From assembly GCA_030549775.1 (NCBI GenBank), contig CM060177.1, forward strand, positions 90,644,736 to 90,708,735: 64,000 nt of DNA, given 5' to 3'. Under the pieces are notes generated by a model that saw only the letters and a list, made by a program, of their open reading frames with translations, searched no databases and was not told where the DNA came from. Shown here piece by piece: positions 51,801 through 64,000 of the stretch. The DNA comes from Tamarix chinensis (taxonomy: Eukaryota > Streptophyta > Magnoliopsida > Caryophyllales > Tamaricaceae). Positions within the stretch are counted from its first letter, which is position 1. Every line of letters starts with the position of its first letter. The position numbers and the translations under genes are program-made.

Positions 51801-52896
51801 AAGTGTTTCAAATATTATAAATCTTTGGAATTAATTCATGATAATGAAAGATCCTTGTAATGAGTTGATAAACAATTTTTTTTCATGGTAAGTTAATGAT
51901 AGTAAAATTGGAAGTATGAAGACATTAAGTAATCAAGTAATACACTCATTATGTGCTAAGTGTTGATTAAGGTACCAATAAGACATTAATATTTAAAGTG
52001 GAAGAGCACATGAGTTAAGACTATGTTTTTAAATTATTGTAATAACTTTCTATCTCTATCATAACTAGAAGACCCTAATATACTATATATATGTTTAATC
52101 CATCAACCTATAGGGGTTTTACATAATTACATATTTGAGGTTTACAAGTGGTACAGGCATATTTTACCTTAGATGTGAGAGTAATAGTGAGGTTGACTGT
52201 CTTTCTCCCATCTACAGGGGAAGAGAGAGTATTGCTACTAACAATTCATTAGTTTTAATATGTTAATTAAATGGGTTGTTATGACCACCTAATTATTAAT
52301 TTAATACATTTGCATTTTTAGGTTATCTTGTATCATGTGTAGGGTGCGAGTATAGTTTCCTCTTATTATGCCTTTATCTGGTATGAATGTCTTACTCTAG
52401 TGATATGTATTGTTATATTGCCCAATACGAAAATATTGACCATCATTTTCATGGGTATTACCCATTCTCATGAGCAAAAAACCTAGTTGTTGATGTACAA
52501 GTTTTTGATAATCACGTGATGATTTTGCTAAGTTTGATGCACTTCTTGGGTAGGAGTGATTTGTATTGTTAGGTTCTTGGGCATAGAGTCTTTGTTATTT
52601 GATAGTTAGAGTTTTTTTTTGAATATCTTATGGAATCTTGGATCCACATTTTTGTTTAGTTTTTATATTTTGATTAGTATAGTACTAAGGGTTTTATCTC
52701 TAAACTATTATTTATGTTTATGTAATTCCTCTTATTCTCTTATTACCTTGTTTAATTTTTAATATTTTTACCTTATACATGATATGAGAATGGCTAAAAA
52801 ATCAACCTTATGTTAAGTATGGTAGTAATAACCAATTATTTTATGTTTAGTTTCCACAAACCAAATATTTTTAGTAGTCAATTTTGGAGTATTACA

Positions 52897-55739
52897 AGTT
52901 GACATAGGAACTTTGGTTTTTGTTACCATATTTTGTTTTCAAAATTTGGTTCCCAAATGATCCTTTATCTATTTGTATTGGTATATTTCATATTTCATAA
53001 ATCTTAGATTTTTGAAAATCTAGATTAACTTGTGAAGATTCAAGAATGGGTAGCCTAGTCGGCCTTTAAACGTGCTTATGTATTTTACATGTAGATAGAA
53101 TTGCTTATATAAACCCATTTTCTATTTTTAACTAGCTTATCATGGCTTTGAATGGGCATGTTGGACCTTTGGAGGAGGCATTTGAGGCATTCATGGATTT
53201 CTTTCAGTGTTTGTCACTGCCTCGACCACTATCACCACCTTCCTATCATCCATATGAGCGTATCAAAGAGGATTAGCTTATGAAGGTGTTTTGTCATCAC
53301 CCATCAACATACCATGGAGGAGGATGCAATCACTTTAGAGGGTTAGACATGGGACTTTGATAAAACTTTTGAAGCAGTTGATTGCTCTAGAGCGAGAAAG
53401 GTTATCATATTTGCATACTTTCTCTTGAGATTAGTTAAAATTTGGTGGTCAGGTCATCATGTTCAAGGAGGACTGTTGATGTCCTAGGTGGACTTCAAGA
53501 TGATGCTCAATACATAATTCTACGTTGAGAGCCTTAAGAGGGATAATCTTAAGGAGTTCATGTAGTTGACTCAAGGGAGTCTACTAATGTTGGAGTATCA
53601 TGCACGGTTCATGGAATTGTTGATGTGCGCTCTAGGCATAATAGCTAGCAAGGCTAGAATGGTATTCTAGTCGAGCAAGGGCTTTATTTCAATGTTCAGA
53701 GAATGATGGGTGTGTGGTCTTCCATGATTTGACCACATTGTATGAGCGTGTATGCGTTTCCACCACCATATTTCAGAAGTGGTCTTCCATTTTAGATAAG
53801 AGAAGTACTAAGACATAGGGTTATAGGGTTTAGCATTGTAATGGTGGATCTTTGAGTTTATAGCCAGGTGGTCAATTTAAGCATTAGTGGCAATATAGGT
53901 GTTTTGTTTACCGTCATTGTGGGTTAGATCACTAAGGCAGAACTGTTAGGGTAGAATTTTTTAGTGTTTGGTTTTTGGGCCAATGGGGCATAAAGCTGAA
54001 CTACGCAACACATGACTTGGAGTTTTTCATAGTTTCTTCGTGTTGAATATCTAGAGGAACTATTTGTGTGGGACATTGTGTAGATTATTCGCCGACCACA
54101 AGAACCTCAAGTATATATTCACTCAAATGGATTTAAATATGAGGCAAATGAGTTGGCTAGAGTTGGTGAAGGATTATAATATCCAGTTAATGTACCATGA
54201 GGGTAAGGTTAACGTCTTTACCGATGCCTTGAGTAGAAAGATATCATACTCTTTGAGTTCTTGTGTGATAGCTAATCGGTTGTTTAAGGAGCTTAGTGAT
54301 ATAGGGATGTACCTAATTCAGTAGAGGGAGTTATAGGTCTAGATGAGTGTGTTGACTATTACATAGACTATGTTTAATAAGATACGAGCAGGACAACATG
54401 AGGATGTCAAGTTCAATCAGATTTGGTAGAAGATACAAAACAATATAGCTAAGGGATTTTAGATTCATGAGAATGGTAGCATCCGCTATATGGATCATTG
54501 GTGTATGCCACAGAGTTGTTTTGATCTAAAGTGATAGATTTTGGAAGAGGGTCACTATACTTTATATTCCATATTTCATCCATCCTAGAGGGGATAAGTT
54601 GTATAAGGACATCATAAGGATCTACTACTAACCTTACATGAAGTGAGAGATAATTGAATTGGTATTCATATGTTTGACCCCTTAAAAGGTCAAGATAGAG
54701 CATCATTGACCTATTGGATTGGTTCAATAATTAGATATTCCAAGATGGAAGTGGGACTCTAATTCCATGGATTTATTAAATGGTCTACCAAAGACTCATA
54801 GCAGAAGAGATATTATTTGGGTCATCGTTAACTGATTGACTAAATTGGTGATCTTCATCGTGATGAAGTGAACCTAGAGTATGGAGTAGTTGGTTGATGC
54901 ATACATAAAGCTTGTGGTCAGTCAGCATGGTATATCTATCGAAATAATCTCTGACTAGGATTCTAGGTTCTTTTCTCACTTCTAGGAGAAGTTGTAGGAG
55001 GCTATAGGCATGTAGTTGAGGATGAGTAGCACATTTCACCTATCTATATATGGGAATACTAAGAGGATTTTCTATACCTTAGAGGACGTTTTGCTCACTT
55101 GTGATTTAATTTTTATGGGCAACTAGGAGGATATATATCATTTACTGATAGTTTTGAGGTGGGGTGGGGTTCTATTAAGAGTCTCACCCACCAAAGAAGT
55201 GTAAAGGTTTGTTCAGAAAGGCAAGATTAGTTCACACATCATTAGACCGTACTAGATACTTGACAGGTTGTATACTAATTAACCTCGCCATTAGATTTTT
55301 CCTAAGTTCACAACAGCTTCCTCATCTTATAGTTAAAGAAGTACGCTGCAAGTTCATCTCATGTGATCATACATGACAAGATCAAGTTCAATGATATATT
55401 ATTTTATTAGGAGGTTCCCTTGTAGGTTATCAACACCAAGGTGCAACAATCCCCCCTCCCACAAGTTCAATTCTTCTTATAAAGTTCCTCTAGATTCGTC
55501 ATGGAACTAAGGAGGAAACTAGGGAGTTGAAGGAGGTTATGCGCTAGACACATCCCGAGTTCTTTAGCTTAAGTGTGTTAAGTTTTGAGATTCTTGATTT
55601 TAAATGGGGTAGTACCTGGTAGTATAGTACATATTTCTATAGTGTTAATCATTACTATCACCTTTCCTTCATAATTATTCTCTTATTCCCCAAACTTGAC
55701 CTTTTGACTCTAGGGACAAAGTCTCTTTTAAGGGGGTAG
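52897..55739 (+). pseudogene. Gypsy gag-pol relic with RT deletion and chromodomain-like end
   Basis: Gag-like sequence starts near MALNGHVGPLEEAFEAF (about 53143) and reaches a broken zinc-knuckle-like region near 53890. Only the last piece of reverse transcriptase/RNase H remains (KLNYATHDLEF near 53993), then FADHKNLKYIFTQMDLN, WLELVKDYN and VFTDALSRK (54088-54240). Integrase is barely traceable to about 55200. The end has KEETRELKEVM and HPEFFSL in shifted frames (about 55510-55570), as at the end of gypsy chromodomain or tether regions. The YLDD core is absent, so a deletion of roughly 1 kb or more removed it. Confidence 0.7.
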
Positions 55740-57822
55740 TGATTTAATACTCTGAAATTTCCTAGACCTAATTCATGGGTGGTTAAACTCCTAATCCCTT
55801 CCTTAACCCTTAAAATTTATTTGAACACCTTAATCATACCTTTCAAACCATCAATTTTACCTTCCTACCCTTAAAACCCTTGTTTTCAATTCACCTCACC
55901 TTTAGTCGACCAACCAATAGCATTTCAGAACCCTTCGTTTAAGGCATATGGTGGTTGATTGGTGGCCTCATCTAGTCGACTGGAGTTAGATGATTATCAC
56001 CATTCTTGATTTTCTTAATTTCTTTTAACCTCAAATTAATTTTTATGCCGAATATTTTATATATTTGTGTTCCTATATTAATTCAACACATTTCCCTAAT
56101 TTGTTTTTATAATTTTTGGGAATTATTTAGTTATTTGTCCCACTTTATCCATTTATTGGACACTTTACCTTACCTAAAATATTTTAATTTTTTTTTACTT
56201 TATTAGACATGAGGAATTTGAAATTCATACCCCTTTATACCCCATGATTAGACCATGCCTTGTTCTTACTCACTCAACCAAAATTCTATCGATAATCACC
56301 TTAATCATCTTCTACAAAATCTCTTACACTCTCTCACCTATGTCAATCATGCCCATCACTCCTATTACTTGCAAGAAACCCTTCCTAGCTTACTTCTCCC
56401 TCTCTCTCTTTCCATATTTTATAACCATAAGGAGACATGCCTCTTTTGTTGATTATTACACACTTGGCAAAATTTCTAACTCCTACTTTGCTTTCTTCTT
56501 TCTCCCCTATTCTTATTATTAGTTGGTGTTGTTCTTAGCTCCCTCCTTGTGTCGATCCCCTCTCTTCTTCTCCTCTAAATTTTCTTCAATCCTTTAACAT
56601 CTAAAATCTTTAACCTTAAATTTTTGTTGCTTATTCTAAGTAAAATATAGTTAAATTCCTATATTGGTAATTGTTTAATTCAAGCCTGTTTTAAGCCCTT
56701 ATTTTTTAGCCTTGAAGGTTATTCTCCTTCATTTTAATTTTTTTCTTATATATTCTAATCCTTAATATAACCCTTCTTATCTAATTCTTGTAATTTTTTT
56801 AGGTGATCAACATGCGAAAGGAGGTGTTTAGGAGTATTTATTACTTAAAGACCATAGTAGCTTTTAGTAAGGATAATATCTCTATTTAGGGTTTTATTTG
56901 ATATGTGTTAATTTTATTAATTTTATTGTTATCATTTTTTTTTTGCTAGAAATCTTGGTTAAGTTTTACTTTTATTTATATCCATGTATTGATTGGTAAA
57001 TTCATGAATTTATGTCAAATTTTGATATTTTATGCCTTGATAGGCTTTACGATAAAATCTCAAGTATGATGGTGTATTATGTTATATTAATAAGTCCATA
57101 TATGGGTAGAATAAATTATGTATAAATATTATAATTGGTGTTTTATGTTGAGGTTGCAAGTTTTGGGGTTTTGGGCTTGTGGTCTAAGCTATAGGAGAAA
57201 GTGGGGTTTTGAGGAGTGTTTTAATTCAAGCTAAGTACATTTCGAGTTTCTCATATTGTAAGGGCTATTGTGTGTAATTTTGGTGAATGTTGAAAGCTTG
57301 GAGACTTTTGTGGATTATATGTGTGTTTCAGCCTTAAGGGAAAATTGGTATCTTTGGGATTTTTGTGGGAAATGGGTATGTCATTGTATTCCTTGAGGTT
57401 TTTTATATTAAATTTGATATATAATGTGCTCTGGTTTGGGTGGATATTGTGTGGACAATAAGTATGTCATTGCACTTCTTGAGGAGTGATTTGTATTGTT
57501 GTGTTATTGAGTGTAGAGTCTCGATTATCCGGTAGCTAGAGTTTTTGTCCAGATATATTTTAAATTCTTAGATCCATAATTTCCTCTTATATATATTGAT
57601 TAGCATTATACTTGGAGTTTATCTTCAAACTATTATATATGTTTATGGAATTCCTTTTATTCTCTTATTATCTTCTATGGCTCACTAATATTTTTACCGT
57701 GTACATGATATGAGAATGGTATGGTAATTGACCTTGTATTAAATACGGCATTAATATTTGATTATTTTATTTTTAGCTTCCACAAATTGAAAGTTTTTTG
57801 TAATAAATTTTGGGGTATTACA

Positions 57823-59329
57823 TTATCATACTTGGAAATTATTTCAAGAGCATCTTCTCTTCCTCCAGCACCTTGTTTTGAAGAAATTTGCACTACAAAA
57901 GTGTTGCCCTAACCACACTCAAGTTCAATTCCCTAGCTCCTTTGAAACCCAAGCTAGTCTTCAATCATGTCCATCTTGGTCTTAATAGCAATCGACGCCC
58001 ATTTAATTTTATTGTGCTGAGGATTTCTAAATAGAAACTGAACATGTGCTTTTTAGGACTCAATCTCCAACAATAATTCAATCTCCCTCAAGTTCTAATT
58101 AGATTCCTTTAAACCCTAAGTCACATTATATGAGTGATGAGAAGTGAGATCATCTTCTAAAGGTTGGTTTGCTTCAGTAGTTGACTAAGAATTTCTTGGT
58201 AGCCTTCCAGACCCTTAACCATGGACTCTAAGAATGCCAAGCTTCTTGAAGCTACCTTATCTATACTATTGGGTTAAGCATGGTGTCCTCTAGTGGCATC
58301 ATTGACTTCAAAGAAAACAAGAATTACTCCATAACCTATAAAGACAATTGTTGTTAGTAATTAAGCAAAGTATCCACAACTAATGAAAAAAAACTACAGT
58401 TCATACTTGGTAGCTCTCGACTACAATCTTCTCCAAGAGTAGCTCTCACTAGAAGATTAAGTCACATGTAGTTCATTAGCCAAGAGAATCAATCTCCTTA
58501 CCTGCTATGAAAGGAATGAAGTAGATGCTCTTTTTAGGAGCCCCAGCTCAACCCTAAACCTATCACCTGACTCATTAGATGTTCTCCTCTTGCAAATAAA
58601 CCTCCTGATTAGGATAGATGAAATGTTGTCCTTTAAATAAACATCCTATTCAACCTAAATCACCATTGCACCCACTTGCATCACATTCTAGGCTTGAGCC
58701 TGGCATCCCTACTATTAGATCCTCAACCCTCAACTATGTAGTAAGATCCCCTTATCTTAGGTGTGATGCCATGGATTGAACCACCTAGGATGCATAAGGA
58801 TCAACCACAAGCAACATGACATCGCTTACTTACCTCTTGGCGAACAATGGCCAAGGGATCCTCTAATGACAAAGCACTATAATAGCTTATGATAATCTCT
58901 ACAAAATGCAACTCTAGTAGAGTTAACAATTTCATAAACAACAACTATCACCCTAAAGCCTTAAATGAGGAAAGATTAAAATCTTGGCAATAAGATTTCA
59001 AGAACTACCTCAAGGATTGTTAACTTGGCTAAGAATAGTATTGTGCAATAGATTATTGGTGTCAAACAATGTCTCTCAATGACATTCCTTCTTCAACACT
59101 ACCAACAGCTTCTTTATTCGGTTGAATACACTAGTTGGAGGCCCTCTTTTCTTCTAATTGCCACTAGAAACTACAAAAGGTGAAAATTTTAAGTCTTATC
59201 TATTACCACCATAAGTAAACAAGGGTGTTCAACACTTATTGAAAGTTTTTCACTTACTAGGAATGTTTTAGAATGAGTTTGAAGGAATGATACCCTCCAG
59301 CCAATGAAGAAGTAAAAAATTCTTTTAAT
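57823..59329. other. Repeat-derived DNA, no intact gene
   Basis: Long minus-strand stretches look formerly coding (few stops between short frames) but no domain is assignable. They may belong to the same relic as 59330-59570. Confidence 0.3.
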
Positions 59330-59570
59330 GTCAATCATTGTTAGGAAAATATAACACCAATGGTTCACAATTCCATCTGTTAGATAGAAGGATTATACCA
59401 TACTCCCTATTATAAACCTTGGGATAATACCAAAACAAGAGTAATTGCAAGTCTACCTTTATGTTATACAATTCACCCATATGAACCAAGCCTAGTAGAA
59501 CCCTCTATGCTTTAGGAATCAAATGATAAGGTGAAACCCTATATTTACTCAGGAATTCCCTAACCAAATT
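59330..59570 (-). pseudogene. Plant-mobile-domain / gypsy-type transposon protein remnant
   Basis: The minus strand around 59560-59400 reads VSPYHLIPKA then RVLLGLVHMGELYNIKVDLQ and LLFWYYPKVYN. This resembles the plant putative gypsy-type transposon domain (pattern: ProxHLHPNAW, then FxxLC-like, then FxxFF). Stops interrupt it. Assignment is by resemblance only. Confidence 0.35.
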
Positions 59571-59844
59571 TGACAGTAGAAACCCTAATCTAAACCAAAA
59601 TAGGTATTCGTAGAAGGAAACCCATCATTAGGACCCCTATTCCACCCTTCCTCTAGCCTAAATGCCTCATCTTAAGATCAAAAGGAAGGCCATGTGCTAT
59701 TCATACTAGTGAAAGGAAATCCTCAACCACTAAAAACATGTGAGAGAATATCCTATATCCTTCTAAAATGCCCATGTTACTTGTCTCCACTTACTCCTTT
59801 AAAGTGTCTTCGCGACTGGGTTTATCTCCACCATTGATTAAACA

Positions 59845-60015
59845 AGAGTTAACTAGCATAGCTCAAATGATAGTCTAAAGTAGTACGTAAGAGGTTGATG
59901 TTTCTATCGCACTACATATCACATCTCTAGTTTGAGCTACATTTACTAGGGTTTCCTCTCCAAAACCTCGGAGGGCCCTCGTTCGATATTCTAGATGTTG
60001 ATTAAACTCCATCTG
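59845..60015 (+). mobile_element. Candidate tRNA-derived SINE
   Basis: ATAGCTCAAATGATAGTC resembles a pol III A box, and AGGTTGATGTTTCTATC, about 30 bases on, resembles a B box, with the spacing of plant tRNA-type SINE heads. The body continues to about 60015 without a clear A tail or target duplication. Decayed. Confidence 0.35.
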
Positions 60016-60381
60016 TAACAACCTAGTAGTTGATTTGAACCATAATATATGTTTTTCATACATAAAGAATAGCTAATTAAATATGTGAGTGAACAGAAAC
60101 TCACTAGAAAATGATAATTGCAAAATTTCTTTCTTTTTTAGGATCCTAAGCTTGAATAAGAAGGAAACAAATAGTTGAAACTTCTCTTTTTATCTTAAAA
60201 GAAAGGGGAAATCAAAACAACAATGCCTGGGGACTATCATAATCCTTCTAGAAAAAGGCATGTGTTCTAACCTATTGCTAGACTCATTAAGTACCCTATA
60301 GGGGCCAAATTGAATTCAAATGGGCACTACCCATTACAATTAGCATGGTTTCTTCTACTCACTAACTCTAGTCCATTGATT

Positions 60382-60763
60382 GAGTAATGCTATACACCCA
60401 AATTTCAAATCCAAACTCAAACCTAAATTTTCTTAAAAATATATATTAATACATTAATTTCAATTTTTATTAATAATTAAATAATATAAATTAATAATAA
60501 TATAATATAAAAGAAAATTATGACATAAAAATACATTAAATTTATTATTAGCATTATTTCTATTATAATTATAATTATTATTGTTATTATAATAGAAAAA
60601 AATGATTTACACTTTTTTTATAGTATATATTTTTTATTTTTTTATTATTAGTTTGTATTACTTAATTAATAATAAAAAAATAAAATTAGTGTATTAATAT
60701 GTATATTTTAAAGAAAATTTGGGTTTGAGTTTGGGTTTGAAATTTAGGTAGATAGCATTTTTT
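60382..60763. mobile_element. Mutator-type MITE with 9-bp target duplication
   Basis: Terminal inverted repeats of about 75 bases. The left begins near AATGCTATACACCCAAATTT and the right, read on minus, AATGCTATCTACCTAAATTT, both continuing through CAAACTCAAACC and AAATTTTCTT. The middle is almost pure A/T. The flanking 9-mers CCATTGATT (60373-60381) and CCATTGACT (60764-60772) differ at one base. Long TIRs plus a 9-bp duplication are the mark of Mutator-like elements. No coding capacity. Confidence 0.85.
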
Positions 60764-61321
60764 CCATTGACTTAGGGAATGACAGGGACTAAATGGGAAG
60801 GCAAAATCAGAGCCTTGCTTCCCAATTTAATCCTATAACAATCTAAGAGAATTCAATACACTAATCAACCCAAAGCCACGGGAAATGCCTCATTAAGCCC
60901 AACCGGCCAAGTTTGTTGTGCAAGCCATTATAGAAGTTAAAGGGCCATATAACTAGGTTTCCCTTTGCAATTAATTTTCCCACTGTATGTTGCACAAATG
61001 ATTCAAATGAGAATTGGTTTCCACTTCAGTAAGAAGACTCCATCTCCCTTAATTTCTCAGTGACAATCACATTAAGGCCTTCCACCCCTTATAAATATAG
61101 AAACCATCATATCTTTTCAAGGAATCAAGCACATTAATTGCTATAAAATTCTCTAAGTATCCATTGCTCACTAATTTCCTTATAGCTAAGCTTCTTAAGC
61201 ACAATCAACTCTTGCTAGGGTCTTTAGGAAACCTCTATAGTCATTTTAAGAGAAGGACCTTAATATTTCCACCATCAATAATAAGACTTTACTAATATTC
61301 CTACGACCAAGTCACTCTGAC

Positions 61322-61323
<2 letters not shown>

Positions 61324-61357
<34 letters not shown>
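61324..61357. repeat. (TC)n microsatellite
   Basis: About 16 uninterrupted CT/TC units. Confidence 0.97.
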
Positions 61358-61361
<4 letters not shown>

Positions 61362-61559
61362 TTGAAATATCCTTATTCAAAACCTATGTCACCAATATAA
61401 GTGTCAGAGTATTCTTAGGGTGGCACCACGCTGATGCCCATTTAATGCTCAAACGTGTTAGATTTATCTTTCTTATAGATAGAATTGCAATGCCCCACCC
61501 ACTTACAATTTGTTCTGTTATTATAGATTTTGAGGGTCTATAGAGTGTACCTAAATCTA

Positions 61560-61830
61560 GATGTTCATTGCTCTCAGGGCTTGGTCATGCATACACCAAA
61601 GCTTTATTTTTTTTTCCATCCTAGATTCTATCAGCAAAGCCTATGGCATTCTAGTAGAACACCTTATCATAACCAAAAGAATCCAAGATAATCCTCCCAT
61701 ATTCACCTGTAACCCTTGTCTCAATGAGGACAATGACATGCGACCAATGTTCACAAACATGATTGTTAAAAACCATCTGAAATTGATGATTCATAGCTCC
61801 TTTGACATTTCAAGCTAAGATCTTCCTAAA
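61560..61830 (-). pseudogene. LINE (L1-type) endonuclease N-terminal fragment
   Basis: The minus strand from about 61825 reads KILA-NVKGAMNHQFQMVFNN, then VIVLIETRVTGEYGRIILDS and GFADRI. This matches the plant LINE ORF2 start, where an N-x-(R/K)GA motif opens the apurinic-like endonuclease and LxETR holds a catalytic Glu. Stops replace the Trp before Asn and other residues. Only the first about 80 codons are recognisable. Sequence to 62050 on minus may be the end of ORF1. Confidence 0.7.
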
Positions 61831-62894
61831 CTGTGAAGAGTTTGGGTAATTAGTTGCTATAATCTATCCATCAATATCATTCATTGATGGTTTCATTAGA
61901 TTCTTGATCAATCTCGATTCTAAGGGAAGAGGAATATTGACAATCATTTATGGGATGACTTTCACTATGTATTTGTCCATGAGGTACGCATTAACTATTG
62001 GCTTCTAATCCTCTAACACTATCATTGGGAGTCTTGGGAGGATCATCATCACACCCATTGAGTCTTAAAATCATTCTTTGGAAGAGCAAAACTAAGTCTA
62101 GGTCTTTACCAAGGTCAGGATATTTGGATATTGGCTTCTAGTATACATATGTAACATAGTCAAGCGCATGTGGTGATGTCCAAAAGCTAGTTGACACTAA
62201 AGACTACATAATATTAGGTAAAGGGTGAGTATCTTTTTAAAAAAATAAACAAGTGTGTCTAAATTGAAAGAACTATTTTGCTTGTGTTCAAATTCTCAAG
62301 ATCAAAATTTTAGCCTTATTATAGCTAGCCAACCATTGAAATTCAAGTTCTCACGCAAGACATAAAGGTCTTGTTGGCTAGTGATGCTAGTGAGTGGTGC
62401 CTGCATAATGATTATGAATTCAATGAAGGCTGATGACATTTTTGTTTTAGCCTTCAAGCACATATATGTGCAGGCTTGACAAGATTAATGAAGATGCAAA
62501 AGTTAGGCATTTGATTCGTCAGACAATTATCCATAGCAAGCTAATCAAGTTTTGTACATATTTTATTTCACATGCCACAAAGAAAGATCATCTGTTCTCT
62601 ACAAAAGAAAACTTCCACTTGTGGGAATTACATGTATTATGTTGTACTATTGTAGAATTTATGAAGACAAAAATTCGCTCAAGGATACTGATCTTATTGA
62701 CACTATCAAAAAGAATATGACTAATGTTCTTGTCATCATAGTGTTGTCATGTTCCACATACATACGCAAATACAAAACAACTGAGCCTGCTGTTACAAGG
62801 AAATAGAACAGAAGAAACACAAAAGCATCACATCTGCAGCACAAAGCAGAAAGTAAAATAGGCTGGAGAATATGATGAAAGGTGTGTATTTGCA
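61831..62894. other. Intergenic DNA and presumed INDH 3' flank
   Basis: No assignable gene. Short + frames at 62466-62806 overlap one another in different frames and show no family resemblance. The last few hundred bases are probably the 3' untranslated region and flank of INDH. Confidence 0.45.
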
Positions 62895-64000
62895 TCATAA
62901 TGTGATTTCTGGGCGAGGTTGCATCTTCTCCAGCTCGTGTATTCGCTTGATAATCTTTTCGGCTACATCACAGTATGCCTTTGAGACGGCAGAATCGGGC
63001 GCTGATATCACTACTGGGACACCTTCATCTGACCCACTTCGAATTTGCATCTCTATTGGGATCTGCGAATATGATGGTAGATTTAACATGTGAAACCAGT
63101 AGCACACCTCTTGATGTCCCTAGTTGACTGGGAAGAATAGCGAGGACAAATTGCACAAAAAGATGATAACCGAGGATGTTAAACCGACATCTTGTGCACT
63201 CAATTCAATTCCATTAGAATCTAACTGGCTCAGCCAAAATTTGATATAGAAAGAAGGTCCGAATTACTCACATCACCAAGGTAATTTAAATACATTTCAT
63301 CTGCAGTCTTCCTAGCTCCTCCCTCCCCAAAGATGTGTGAATGCTCGCCACAATGTGGACACTTGAAGCAGCTCATGTTTTCTACCACCCCTAAGATCTG
63401 CAAAACTAATCAGAACATCAGGAGTAATTATACAGCTCATTTATACAAATATCAACAAGGCATTGTAGATACTATGCTATTTCCAAAATCTTCATGGTCG
63501 ACAAGTAAATTATGCCAAAAGGAGATGTCCATAAAGCCACACACTCTGAAAGTTTGTTTGCAGTGAAGATGAAGTTACAAGAGTACAGGTGATAAGTCTT
63601 ACGTCAACTACATTGAACTGCCCTAAATTTCCACATTCCAGCCAAGTTTTAAAAAATATCACTTCTGAAGGCAACCCCCACCCACCTTTCCAACTCTGTG
63701 TAGCATGCAAGGGTAAAATTTGGTTTGATACTTGCTCAGTTGCTCTTATGCATAGGGCAGATGCTAAACAACCAACCACTCAAAAGATTTCAGAGCTGTG
63801 CATGCTTATACTGTGAACAGACAACTAAATAATCATAATTTCAACTAGCAATGTCCATTAACTTTTTCCATTTGACAGCAAGGAAATGAAAAGTACAAAG
63901 CACAGGGAGATAATCTTACAGGAACGTCAACTTTAGAGAACATTTGAGCTCCTCTCCGAGCATCCAATAGGGCTATATCTTGAGGAGTAGAAACAATTAT
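62895..64000 (-). CDS. INDH: Iron-sulfur protein required for complex I assembly (INDH/NUBPL, Mrp/Nbp35 P-loop family), C-terminal part
   Basis: The last three exons of a gene that continues beyond the right edge: 63920-64000 (partial), 63272-63397 and 62895-63062, all phase 0. The 124 residues include [20 protein letters not shown], then [19 protein letters not shown] with the conserved CxxC pair, then [20 protein letters not shown] and SAVSKAY. This is the C-terminal half of mitochondrial Ind1/NUBPL, a P-loop NTPase-fold scaffold that delivers [4Fe-4S] clusters to complex I. The CxxC binds the bridging cluster in the family. The Walker A region lies outside the window. The exon-2 donor was set at GTGAGT by frame. 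All exons are free of stops. Confidence 0.9.

Larger units (their letters stand above)
46263..57822 (+). mobile_element. Degenerate Ty3/gypsy element with nested solo LTR in its 5' LTR
   Basis: The 5' LTR is 46263-46922 plus 50235-52896. The 3' LTR is 55740-57822. They align from their starts (TGxTTTxAATACxC) to their ends (TTTTGGxGTATTACA). The 3' LTR lacks about 1.2 kb present in the 5' LTR (about 51310-52535). The interior (52897-55739) is a compressed gag-pol relic. A purine run AAGGGGGTAG just before 55740 fits the polypurine tract. No clear target duplication was found outside. The order and the C-terminal chromodomain-like piece suggest a chromovirus. Confidence 0.78.

Noticed and set aside
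59875..60063. 62-codon minus frame
   Set aside because: Overlaps the SINE candidate; no homology recognised.
62466..62806. Two overlapping 84-codon + frames
   Set aside because: They overlap in different frames, lie downstream of INDH on the opposite strand, and show no recognisable protein.

Overview
This is a gene-poor, AT-rich stretch of plant nuclear chromosome. Spliced genes with GT-AG introns, a nuclear tRNA-Gly, two plastid-targeted PsbW precursors, a pectin-synthesis GAUT glycosyltransferase and decayed plant Ty3/gypsy, hAT, LINE and Mutator-MITE sequence all point to a eudicot, probably a large-genome woody one. I cannot name the species. There are no bacterial operons, CRISPR arrays or viral genomes.

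Layout. (1) 1-6148: flanking DNA, a CpG-rich GATATT module (505-840) and a heavily mutated Ty3/gypsy retrotransposon on + (841-6148). (2) 7111-8729, minus: the first four exons of NDUFV2 (24-kDa complex I subunit); the remaining exons are not visible, so the gypsy element lies in its fourth intron or cuts the gene off. A tRNA-Gly(GCC) sits just upstream at 9019-9089. (3) About 10540-23710: a tandem segmental duplication. The unit is psbW plus the 3' end of a GAUT gene. Copy 1 holds intact psbW (10821-11608), a gypsy remnant, a compound microsatellite and a broken GAUT fragment (14290-15285). Copy 2 holds a second intact psbW (15624-16572) and runs into the complete nine-exon GAUT5/6-like gene (17583-23710). 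(4) 23.7-30.4 kb: AT-rich intergenic DNA with one GC/CpG-rich patch. (5) 30.4-62.3 kb: transposon territory. It has a 473-bp solo LTR; a decayed DUF659/hAT transposase gene (32770-35116); a very long LTR (35303-45048) interrupted by a second 4.6-kb solo LTR with a perfect 5-bp target duplication; a degenerate gypsy element (46263-57822) whose 5' LTR carries a minus-strand 3.3-kb solo LTR; a plant-mobile-domain-like remnant; a tRNA-type SINE candidate; a Mutator-type MITE with 9-bp target duplication; and a LINE endonuclease fragment. (6) 62895-64000, minus: the last three exons of INDH/NUBPL, the mitochondrial Fe-S assembly factor for complex I, cut by the window edge.

The genes serve separate organelle and cell-wall functions: NDUFV2 and INDH in mitochondrial complex I, PsbW in photosystem II, GAUT in Golgi pectin synthesis. 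The most unusual signal is inside the giant LTRs: blocks with inverted-repeat ends that enclose several small CCAC...GTGG and GGAC...GTCC hairpins. The pattern occurs in two divergent LTRs and looks like a conserved RNA or DNA structure. The psbW-GAUT duplication is the clearest gene-level novelty.
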